A DNA stretch of 64,000 bases from Carposina sasakii. Taxonomy: Eukaryota > Arthropoda > Insecta > Lepidoptera > Carposinidae. The notes beneath the pieces are model-generated. The model was not told where the DNA came from. It did not search any database and saw only the letters and a program-made list of their open reading frames with translations. The stretch spans positions 4,216,001 to 4,280,000 of the forward strand of contig CP053157.1 of assembly GCA_014607495.2 (NCBI GenBank), in the 5' to 3' direction. The position numbers were made by a program, and so were the translations under genes. Numbering within the stretch: position 1 is the stretch's first letter; each line of letters begins with the position of its first letter. Positions 1 through 12,300 of the stretch are shown here, in pieces.

Positions 1-219
1 AAATATTCCTGTTCATTGCATTTTAAAGTTGACATAAAATTCACCCCTCCTGTAAATCTTATTTACTTACCTACCTATACCTATATATCAAGTAAGCAAG
101 TGTTAAATTAGTTTTTAACTGTACGAAATTATTACATAGTTTTCATATTGCTAGGTCATATTTAAAGCCAACGATGTACTTATATAAAATTATCGATAGC
201 TTTTAACGATATTCCAGAG

Positions 220-362
220 TCACCACCGGCACAGATGCGGCGGCGCGAGGCGGGGCGTAAGGGCGCGCGCACACCGAGCGAGCGCATGCGCCGCCGGTGA
301 GCGGTGCGCGCCGGCGGTGCATGTACGCGGCGGCGGGCGGCGCGTCGCTCGCGGGCCGTAAG
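220..362 (+). promoter_or_regulatory. GC- and CpG-rich block, possible promoter and first exon of gene 1
   Basis: This block is strongly GC- and CpG-rich against AT-rich surroundings. It ends in a strong splice donor (AAG then GTTAGT at 363). An ATG at 321 opens 14 codons that reach the donor in phase 0. The composition and donor suggest a transcription start region with a first exon. No TATA box or clear initiator was identified, so the promoter role is inferred. Confidence 0.35.
321..362 (+). CDS. Candidate coding exon 1 of gene 1 (two-pass membrane protein)
   Basis: The 14 codons start MYAAAGGASLAGRK and end at a consensus donor in phase 0. The next candidate exon also starts in phase 0, which is the main support. 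The Ala/Gly-rich composition could equally be untranslated GC-rich sequence, and the true start codon could lie in exon 3 (ATG at 2399). Confidence 0.33.
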
Positions 363-3300
363 GTTAGTATCACAGCCATGTGAAACTATGTATTATCATT
401 TTACCCATGAAAACGGCAGATCGAGGCTTGTGGCATACTCTGGGAGAGAACGTCCTGCAATAGGCTTATGATCATGATTATAGCCATTGAAAAACCTAGG
501 CCTCCTCCAATGCTCTTCACTACGACCGGTTGGAGGAGGCCTACAGCCAGCAGAACCTACCCGCGATCCTGAATAGGTCTTCCGTCCATCTCGCGGATGG
601 TCTCTCACGCTGCGCTTGCCTTTATAAAGATCGACAAAATGACACATTATACGCAGATTTCGTTAAAGACTATATATATGTAGATTATTAGCCAGCTTAA
701 ATTCCACGAGTTAGAAATGATATGTTTTATCTCAAATCGATCCAGAAATGCTTGACATCGTTTATAATGAATATGCTATAGATCCGAAATGTTTTATCTA
801 GCAGTTGCTTAAGAGATCATTATTATGTTTGGGATAAGTTCATGAGTTCTAATTGGCTCACAAAACTACTCGCAAGTTAAGTCTCATTACACCTTTTTCC
901 TTATTTGTACTATATGTTATTGTTTGTACCAATTCTAGCAAAGCAATTAGAAAGTTGCCCAATTTCCATTGTTATTAAAAGTTTGTGTTTAGTACGCTCG
1001 TTCACATAGAAGTGCAGGCAAACGGTATAATAGGAATAGTAACATGATTAACGGAAACAATGCTAGTTTTACATTTTTACAGTTACCTAAAGCTATTTGC
1101 TTTCTGTCAAGATATAAGATGAATAAATATCTTAGTAGGTTTTCAAGGCGAGGTAATTAATAACAATACATATTTGTTCATTACGCAGGCGCGCCAGCAC
1201 GGCCGCCAGCCCGCGCCGCCAAGCCCGAATGGTCACAGCCCCCCGCACCCCGCGCCGACCGGCGTCCGCGCCTTCTCCTGCCAGCATTGGGAGTCCCGCT
1301 GTGTCGCTCCGGGTCCCCCGCGACCGGTTTCCGCTGTCGTCTCCGCGCCGCATTCGCCATGCGATACCGTCGAGGTATATCAACCACCTAAATGTTGTCC
1401 AGTCGCTCGGTGTACAACTAGCCTTAGCATGGTGGTATGTAAACGTATTTTTGTGTGTGTTTCTAGAGTATAAGTATCAACATTGTATTGTAGTAGGTAA
1501 ATGTTTGTTATTAATGTAAGTTTAGGATAGTCGATGTATAGCATGGTAAATATGAGGCAATGCAACCCCAATAGTTAGTAAGCGTCTGCATCATCATATT
1601 AAACATGTTCCCTTGATTGCCCATATTCAGCTGTAGTTTTGTTTTAAAGTGTGTGGTGCTTTCGAAGACAATTGCAATACAATGTGCTACGCAGAAGTAT
1701 TGTTAAGTGAAGTGACAAAAGTAGGTCGGCCATGAAACAGCGACATCTAGTGGAGAGCAGCGTCCGATGGCCGGTGTCGAAGTACCAGAGACTACGACTT
1801 GATGTGCGGAACGAAACATGAGTGACAGTGTCTGAATTAGAACCAAAAACAATTCAAATATTTGTTACCTAATTATCAACATTGAAACGCCAAATTGCGC
1901 TTGCTTCCATTACGTATTCTCTCACCTTTAAACATATCGTATTGTAAGATATCGACCACTTATAATTCAAAGTTCAATTATCTAGCTATAAAATCTAAAC
2001 TATTTTCGCGCCTTTCTTGTGCCTATTCTAAATCCAATTCTAAAAGCATTCTAAAAGTGAGATAAATCAAAGTAATCGATTCTGTGATTGGGCTGTAATA
2101 TAAGAGTGTTTTGAAGGTTATGTGTAAATAATCCTAAGTCAGTTTATAAAGTAATAAATAAAATTTAGACGAATTAGATTCGGTAGATAGTCCCGCTAGC
2201 TAGGTTATTCAAATTATTCAGTGAAATTAAAGACTTCTAATAAAAGACTTGAAAATCTTTATCGATAAGAACACGTGGGACATCACTAGTGAAGTGACAG
2301 TTACGCCTTGTAGGCGTGTACCGGTCTTTTGACCGCCGACAGTGTTTTTTCCCGCGTCTCCGTAAGCCACAACACTGGCAAGTATGCAGGCAGCTCTTAT
2401 GTTAAGATCGAAATCACGGGAGAGAAGAAAACAACGGTTAAAAAGAGGATTCAAACATGAGCTACCCAGCAATGTGGCCACGAAGGGCATTGCTCCGTTT
2501 CCGAGATATCCTCCTGCTTCGTGGGTATGTTATACTTAAAGAAATTATGGGTATTTCGAGCCACTGATAACTTGTTTTTATAGATTAATTAAAGATTTAC
2601 TGTAAAATTTTGAAACAGTGCGAACAGAATTTCTTTTGACAATAGTAGCTATTGTAAAAAGCTTTTAAGAGTTGTTTAAAAATATTTTATCATTGGTTCG
2701 ATATCCTACTTCCCGAATAACTAATTCATGTACCAGTATAATTTAGATTAATTTGTCTAAATGGAACATTGCATGACTATAAGTGGCCTCTGCAAAAGTA
2801 ATCTCTTTATTCGTGATTTTGTGCTATCATATGCAACTACATGAATTATTTATGTTTCATGGCAAGCATAGAAACATTGCTTTTGCATTTATCAATTACA
2901 AATTTTGTTTAAATAGAAATGTTTATTGTAACTCTGGGTGTACGACTGTGTTATTTGTGTCCATTTACAAGTAAATTAACTTCTGTTTCATGCAAAATTA
3001 TGAAAAAACTGAGCGATTATACTGACAAGCGACAAAAGTACAAAAAATGGAGCAAGCTGATACAATAGTCAGCGGGATGAAGTACACCATTCTTTTATTG
3101 TGAAAGTGCATTGGCGTAACTTGTGCGTGGAAGGGTGTACCTACCACTTGTAATTCCGCTTTGCTCCGCGCCCACTGTCCGTTCCATTCAAAGCCTAGCT
3201 CTTTGTTTTCGATTTCAAACTCCAACTAGCACACCTGAACTACATAAATTGTTGCAAAATCCCGGTCCGTTCGTAACTAACTTTGTGGAACATTTTTTTT

Positions 3301-6300
3301 TTTTTACGGTTTTTATGAATAGGTACGGCGGCGCTAGTAAAACATTTATTCTTGTTAATATCAGCTGCTAGTTCGCTTTTTATCATTATTCGATGTGAAA
3401 GCTCCCATTGACCCATATTGCGAAGTAAAATAAAACGTGATGAAAAATCAAAAGGTCAAAAGCTCTTTTACAGGTAGGATTTTGTAATTTCAACTAATTA
3501 GATTCAGTGATTTCAGAGCAGACGTGTACATATAGGTACACGCAATAAGTAGAATAACCCGATTCATTCAGCCCATGACTCGATAGAAAATACAACTTCA
3601 AACAACACCTAACGAAATATTACAATACCCTTTCTATGTCTACCATAGATAAAACTGGTAAATATCCCATATGACAACGTTCAATCTTTCAGCGTGTCAC
3701 TTTCCGATACCGAAGGTGTATCATTTAAAAGCAGCTGTCAGCTATCGCGGAAGCCATTATGATGTGCCTCAGAATGATGTATTGTGTGTTAAAGTACAGC
3801 GCCATGATCGAAGAGGTTTACCTGCTTTATGAACTGCCTTTCCCAGAGTTAAATGTTCGGAAGTCTTTATCTTATGGGCAATTTTTTATGGTAAAATGCG
3901 ATTTAAAATACAATACATTTAGTATAGTATACGGTTTCTGGAGAATTTTATATGTGTATGTGTGGATCTTGAGGTAGATAGACTACGTTTTGTTTTCTAT
4001 GAATCTCAGAGTTGATCATTATCAATGAATTTGCAATAAATTCATTGATATCTTGTATGACGGAAAAAATTTTACTCAGTATTTTACAACGATGTAATAC
4101 ATCATGCGATAAACTAGCAATATTGAATTGTATCAGGCGTCACTATTCGGAAGTTCAAATCTCTATTGAGGGATCGCCCACCACCGGGCCCTATACCCTC
4201 CGCTGACCCTCGGATCTGCCGACTCATGATCACGAACACAAGACACTACAGTCGCAATGAGAAGCCAGATCCAAGCACCTAGCATGCAACCATAAATACA
4301 TAGCTGCTAATCCGAAAACCAATTAAAATTTTAATCGACATATGTTTCGCCAACACCCGTGGCATCATCAGGATTAGTTTTCCATGTTAGTTCTATCTAC
4401 CGAACCAACTAACTCATATGTCGATTAAAATTTTAATTGTTTTTCGGATTAGCAGCTATGTATTTATGGTTGCATGCTAGGTGCTTGGATCTGGCTTCTC
4501 GTTGCGACTGTAGTATCTTGTGTTCGTGATCATGAGTCGGCAGATCCGAGGGTCAGCAGAGGGTATAGGGCCCGGTGGTGGGCGATCCCTCAATAGAGAA
4601 ACTAGCAATATATCATTAAAGTTTAACCTGACCTCGCTATATTAAACGTGACTGTTGAATCTCATTCGCGATCCTGTAATCCTTCTAACATATATTCAGA
4701 AACACAGCCAAAGCCATGAAACACAGGTATGTGTATATTATGCCTAACTATGGGTACGACGACGCATGAAGTATTCCGAATAACACAGTTACAATTTAAC
4801 AAACTGCCATTAGTCATCACTGTTATTAAGCGTCGTTCATATTGAATAGGTACAGATTAAACATTATAAAAGAGAAATAAAGGGGAAAATCAAATAGTCA
4901 ACATTTGATTCAAGTGGCATGCTCTCGGTCGATTTGATGAAATCTCTTTTAAACATGAGCTCGCGATTTTGCACGTATTTTGTCTTTGTGAGGAGTAGTT
5001 ATCGGCTGTACGTTTTATCTGTCAGTCACCAAAAGTGGTATGTAAGCAAAAAGCTATAAATAAATCCCACTATAATGAACTTATTCACAAAACTTGAGAC
5101 TCGTAATCACATGACTTTTCAAGAAAAAACATGGGACTAGAGCCTCAATTTATTTGGATAGGTTCTCAATTTAGTTCATATCAGTTTGCCTCACACACTC
5201 CTTTAGTTATATCCTCATTGTATATCCTGCATTTCGAAGTATCTTGTAAGTGTAGAGTAGGTATATCAGCTACGTACTTATGCTATCGCCTGGAAGTCAT
5301 TATAGGCCACAAAACGTCGAAATGTGTTTCGATACTGAGCGAATAGCACTTTCTAATGACACTGCTGCAGTTGTCGTGATAAAGTGATGTTCACTTTTTA
5401 CTGAGGATTCCCGTTTCTCTCGTACCTATGTGAAACTCGGGAAATTCTTTCTTATTAGATTCTTAGGCGATTCAAAGAACAAAAAAAAAATTACTAAAAA
5501 TTACAAGACATAGCTGGGACAGCTATACGACTTTACTTTATACGATTATAAATATGTTTTTAAGAAATGAAAAAATTCTTCACCTGAGTGGGACTCGAAC
5601 CCACGACCTCTCGTATTCCGTGCAGAGCTCTCACTAACTAAGCTACCGGGTCAATTACTCTTTATACGATTGTTAGATAGGGAAAGAAATGAAACATTTT
5701 TGTGTCTTGAATTTATGGCTACTGCCTCAAGAGGACGTAAAATCTCACAAAAACTAAGTTTATAGTTTTCAACTAGAACTTGTCGGCTATCTAAATGCGT
5801 AATGGTCTTAGATTCGGGTCAATAACATTGTAACTTTTACACACAAACTCGGCAATGGTTACGATTTAATGGCAAACGACGTAATAAACCATTGCATTGG
5901 GCTAGCCGATAGAGCTTATATAAAAGTCAAATGCAAATTTGTTCACTCGTACCAGATGAACTTGCAAAATTAACAAGCCAGTTAAGAGAAAGACAGTTTT
6001 TTGGACCTTGATAGCTTTGGTACTCGTAGTCCTGTGTTGATGCGAGGCTTCACAAGAATACATCAGCTACATTTCCTTCCGTGCATGTCGTAAGAGTCAA
6101 CTAAGAAACTCGGACATTCTCTCAGGCGATAAGCTAGCAACTTGTCACTGATCGTTTACTTACGTGTCCACAATGCTGGCCATGGGATCTCTTTCACGAT
6201 CTTGCAGTTTTGGCAGCCCCTTTTCGGGAAGACAGCCGTAACTATGTAAATGTGTGACAGCTTTGAATAGTATAACCCTCAACTTATAACAGTTTAAGTG

Positions 6301-9300
6301 CAAAAAAACGTCGACAAGCATTTTAGAACTCATTTCATTCGACGTAGCGATTATCGACCGATTAGTCGAAAGCACTTTCGATGGTAACCTTGGCGGCGTA
6401 ATTGAAATTCTTTACAAAATTCGCCAGTGTGTCGGGGTCAAGGCCCGCGCTGCAGTCGCTGTTTTGTCGATTGATGATGTATGATGACTGTACGTTGAGG
6501 TTCTAATGTTGTGAACTTTTGTTGATATCTGTACGTCGTCCACGTACATTGATGACAGTAGGTACTGTCCGTTACGACTTACGATAGATATGACATGATG
6601 ATTCTAGGTGACCTAATGGTATTATGCGGTATTTATGCAATGTTTATTAATACAGGGTGTTTTTTTGTGGCCACCTTTAACGAAGGGTACGTATTCTATA
6701 CATGAAATAAAGTAAGTTTATGCCAAAAAAAATGCTGGGATTTTTTTTTTTTTTGAAAAAAAATTTAAATTCCTTGATCGTGCGAAATTTATAGTGTCTA
6801 GTGTTTATGTTAGTTTTTTTTATAGACAGGTATTAATTATTTTTCGTGAAAAAATCCTGCTACGCGCGTCTATGTGCCTTTATGCAGAAAAACGCAGTCT
6901 ATTTACTCAACTTTGGACCCTAATATTTTGGAAACCAGACACTTCCCAGGTATGCTTCCATGGAGAAAAATGATCGTGATGATGAGGAGATTCCGTAGTT
7001 TTCGGGAACGTTGACGACCAAAAATCATTCTGTATACAGAATGTTTTTTCGTTGCCACCCTTAGCAAAGGGTACGTACTCTATACATTAAAATAGTACGT
7101 TTTTGCCAGAAAAATTGCTGGGAAATTATATCATTTTTTTTTAAATAAGTACATTACTTAATCGGACGAAATTTCCAGTGTACAGTGTGTTAATTTTTTT
7201 ATAGACTGATTTAATTATTTTTTTCGTTAAAAAATCTTGTTACGCGCGTCTATGTGTATTTATGCAAAAAACTCAGTCTATTTACTCAATTGTGGATCCT
7301 AATAATATCTTGGGAACTAGCCACTTCCCAGGTATGCGTATATATGCATATATATATATATATATTCTATGGAGAAAAATGATCGTGATGATGAGGAGAT
7401 TCCGTAGTATTCGGGAACGTTGACGACCAAAAATCACCCTGTATATTAAGTAACTATTAAAAAAAAAAAAAAAAACCCAGCATTTTTTTTGGCATAAACT
7501 TACTTTATTTGATGTATAGAGAACGTACCCTTCGTTAAAGGTGGCCACAAAAAAAACAACACCTGTATATATCGATATTATGATGTGTCTTATGAAGCAA
7601 GGTAACTGCTAAGTTTTATCAAAATGTATTCAGTAATTTTAACGTGAAAGATAAAATATTAACAATCATCTATTCTTACAAACTCTTCCATTTATAATGT
7701 TAGTATAATAGAATAAAATAGGCCTAGCAAGATTAAATTTTAATTGGAAGGACCTTCATCTATAAAAATAAGTATGTAAATCAATTGACACATAAAACCA
7801 CAAAGAAACGACCACTTAGTGGGGCATTACAGAAATAGGTAAATCCCCTAGCCATCACTATTTATACGTTCTGTTATCTTCGACCCCTGCAGGGGTAGTT
7901 ACGACCTCGGGGGTTGGATTCAACCCGAGTGACCCGACTGTCCAGCTCGCTGCCGATTGTTTACATAAGTGCTGATTACTTGAGGGATTCAAATTTAGCT
8001 TTAACTACTATGTACCTAATAGTATATACTAGCGGCCGCCTACGGCTTCGCCCGCGTAAGAGTGCATTACTCCCGTGCGAAGCCGGGGCGGGTCCCTAGT
8101 TATACATTATAAACCTTCCTTGTGAACCACTCTATCTATTTAAAAAACCGCATCAAAATCCGTTTCCTAGTAGGAAAGATCTAAGCATACATAGGGACAG
8201 ACAGCAGAAAGCGACTTTGTTTTATAATATGTAGTGATATCAAAAATATACACACAGCTGTGTCACAAGCTGTAGCCAAAACTGCAGGATCACGAACGAT
8301 ATCATACAGTCACGTTTAACATATTCGTAGCTGAGCAAGTGTACGTAAATGACTAGTGACAAATTGCTAGGTACTTAATCGCCTAAGAGAATGCCCAGGG
8401 GGCTAATTCTCGAAAAGTCTCGAGTTGGAACGAAGACGAAACGGAACCGTTGTAGACGCATAGAACAAAGCAATAATTACTTTACGGTGACGTAATTAGA
8501 CATATTTCAGCACGAGACAGATATTTATTTTTATTCTGTTATACTTGCGACCGATGCGTGCGAAAATATACCTTATTACTCAAGCGGTAAGTATTGCTTC
8601 GCACCGCGTTCCGTTAACTATTCGTTAGTAGTTGCGTTTCGGCTCAAAATTGTTCAAGAATTGGCCCTAGGCCCCTAAGTCGTCTCTTACGACATGCATA
8701 GATGGAGATGTAATCTAGTGGAGTCCCGCATCAGCACAGAAATCAACGTACGAAAAAGAGACATATAAATTTTCCATATTTGACAAACGTAATTCAATGA
8801 ATGGTTTCAACCTCAATGGTTGCTATCCGTATTGCCATGAACTCTTTCCTTACTCTTTTCCTTCCTTTTCTTCTTCTTCTTCTTTCGCGAATTGGCCGGA
8901 TGCAGTGGCAGCTCAAGTGGCCGGGTGCACCCTGGTAATACCAGGGGTCGACTAGCCCGGCCCGCGTCCCCCCGGCCAGCCGCATCTTTCCCTTCCCAAA
9001 TAGGTCAGACTCTCTGAACCATGTGGCCCCCTTTAAGGGCCACTTAAGTTACCGGCGCGTTGTCGCGCGCCGTGATATTTGCCCGGGCACAGGGGTTGCC
9101 CCAAGGCTCGCAATCCGAAGCCTATTTTTGCGCCAAGGACGACCACGTCCTGATGAACTCTTATAGCAGGATTATTTCTATCGTGAAAGCGAAATATACC
9201 TGACACTACTTACAGCTTTGGTCGTCTCGTTTTTACCAATCTTAAAGACCTTTTCGAAGGAGTGTAATGGAGAGAGAGAGCCCTTTACCCAACAGTAGGA

Positions 9301-12300
9301 TTATATATGCCGATAAATTAATAAATAATGGTATAAAAGTTTTCCTCTACGTAATTTACTTAACTTTATTTAAAAATACTGTACGAACAATAAAAAGCTA
9401 TTAACAATTTTAACTTGAAAACGAATTTAAATAACATTTGCATTACGAAAACCAAGTATTTGATATAACAGTTCTGCATGCGGTTTTGTTCAGACTCGAC
9501 CAACATGTTGGGTACACGCCACAGATAAAATAGGGGAGCAAAATAATACAATTTCATTACACACGTAAAAGTGACAAAGTATAGCCTCATATTACTATCA
9601 TAAGTTGTTGATTCAACCTTCAGTCACACTCAACCATTGAAAAAATAACAAAGAAAGATAATAGAATTCACACTCACTTACCTTAAAAAGTTAAGTTAAA
9701 ATGCCTCATCAGAAAAGTGTCACATGAATCATGAACCTCCTGAACCTCCTCCTACATAAACTAGATGTCTTTTTCTAAACAGAAAAAGGTCAATAAAAGA
9801 AAGATGGTATGATTGCTGATTGTAGATTTAGTGCCGATTTTTCCAAAAGGTAGCCTATCAGAAGAACAAAGTTGATGCTGTCTTTCTCTAAAACTTGGTC
9901 ATGATAGAGACAGCATCAACTTTATTCTTCTGATAGACTATCGGACGTTTGGAAAATCAGCCCTAAACTATAAAGGGTGTAACAGAAAGGGTATGTTAAG
10001 CGAAAAGCTATGTAAATAGCCCATTATAGAGAACCTATTTCCAAAATTAGAGACTCGGAATCACATGTTTATTTTTCAAGATTGTATGAACATTCCTGAG
10101 TTATTTAGGAATTCTCCATACTATCTTGAAAAATAAACATGTGATTTCTAGTCTGAAATTTTCTGGGTAGGTTCCTTTTAGTGGTCTATTTACACAGCTT
10201 TTCGCTTAACATACCCCTTTTGTTACATCCTGTATAAAATGAATTCGGTGTAATTTATTTGTCAAATCTAGAATCGTAGTTGTGCTACGAACTACGAAGC
10301 TACGTACTACGATTTCGTAGTAACATTTTACGATATTAATTGACTTTGTAAGCGCTTAGCGGATGTTTGGTCTTTCGCACAAAAACTAATGAACGGATTT
10401 TGATGAAACTTCTTCTTCTTCAGCCTATTGCAGTCCACTGCTGGACATAGACCTTCCCAGGGCACACCACAATGCTACTGCTACAGGGGGGTTTTGCCCA
10501 TAGTCACCACGCTGGCTGGTTGGTGACCTCAGTGTGATTTTCGGACTATGTTGTACGGGAGGCGCTGCTGCCCACCTCCTGGAAACCCTTAATCGCCTCG
10601 TACGATACCCACGGGCAGGCAGGGGTGGTACAAACTCTACTCTGCCAGCACCACGCGGCCTTGATGAAACTTAGATTAAATAAAAATGACACCCACAAAT
10701 TCTATGACTGTTGGTCCTAAACAAATCTAAGCAAAAGGCGACTGTCAGAAGTCGAGAGCACTTGCTTTTATATTTTCCTGTATTCACTCTATTAATTAAA
10801 TTTTGACTTGTTTTATACTTAAAAATTTATTTTTAAAGTTTTTTTGTTTGTTTTGGTTTATCATAAAAATTCATATTATAAAGATAAAAAAATGTTTTCT
10901 CGATTAAACGGCTTGTTGATACAGATAAAATAACATGAAATTTATGAAATAGCTTGTAGCCTTTAATTCAGACGAAATCGAAACACAAAAGAGAATATAT
11001 TGTTTCAGTTTTACCTTTATCTTTAGCTCGATCGAGCCTCGTAAACTGAGCACATGGAGGGAATGCTATCATTTATATCAAGATAAAAACCCGACTGCGT
11101 AAATTTTTCATCACAGGGTCACTCTCGTGACTAAGATGAAACTAATGACACCTCTTAAACTTAAATGAGACAAGCTGTTTAGGCTCTAGCTATTATAGAG
11201 CATGCCATAGAAATATACCTACATTTTCTCATCTTCTATGCTGCTCTGGGAGTGAAAAAAAAAGTATAATACTACAGCTGCTTCTCTTCCCGGGAATACT
11301 GTACAAGTCAGTAGAGGGACACGACACGACACTGGTGTTTTGTAGGCGATGGGCTGACCACCTGTCACTACTAACAGAACTTGTACATCTCAACTATACC
11401 CTCAAAATTGGTCAGAAGTGGCACCATGTGGCATCCTATCGGCCATCCTATCGGCCCTTGGTGCTCTGCCTTCCCCGTAAGGGATAAAGGCGTGATTATA
11501 TGTACGAGTATGTATGTATGTACATACACTTGAAAAAATCATAACTCTCCTTTTGGCGCAGGGGAAACATCACACTACACAAAGTCGCTTTGCTATTGCA
11601 TGATAAACGTGCAGTTACGTGTGATATACAAGTATCACAATTCAACCGCTGTATTTTTAACTAGTGGACGCCCGCGACTTCGTCCATGTGGACTGCAGAA
11701 AAAACGAATGTCGAAATTATCCGGGATAAAAATATTTTCCCAGAATAAAAGTACCTATGTGTTATTCTGATATATAAGCTATATTATTGTGAAGTTTCAT
11801 CAAAATCCATTCAGTGGTTTATACGTGAAACAGTGACAAACATCCAAGCTTACAAACTTTCGCGTTTATAATATCAGTAGGATAATGTCATTCAATTTTG
11901 ATCACAATGACCCACTGGTTCCACAAAAACCATACGCCATATTTTATTCTAAATCATAAAACTAAGCATAAACAAAACTGAGCACATTTTATGATCGACT
12001 GGGACAACGAAGGAAGTAGACAGTGGAGCTGGTGTGAATAACATGGGCTCTTCTACACCTCTACATAGATTTTACATAACACTGTATAAAGACGGAATAT
12101 TTAATTGTTTGTTAGCCTTAAATAGGTTTTGAAACTATCGAATGGATTTGAACAATTCTTCATCCTTGATGAACATAGAAAAGTTTCATCACAAGTTTGT
12201 TGACATGATTGACAACCGAGAAAGGGAATATTATTAAAACATAATTTTTTAAGGTAAATTGGTATAGCGTCAATTATTTTGATAACACTAACAGCCGGTT

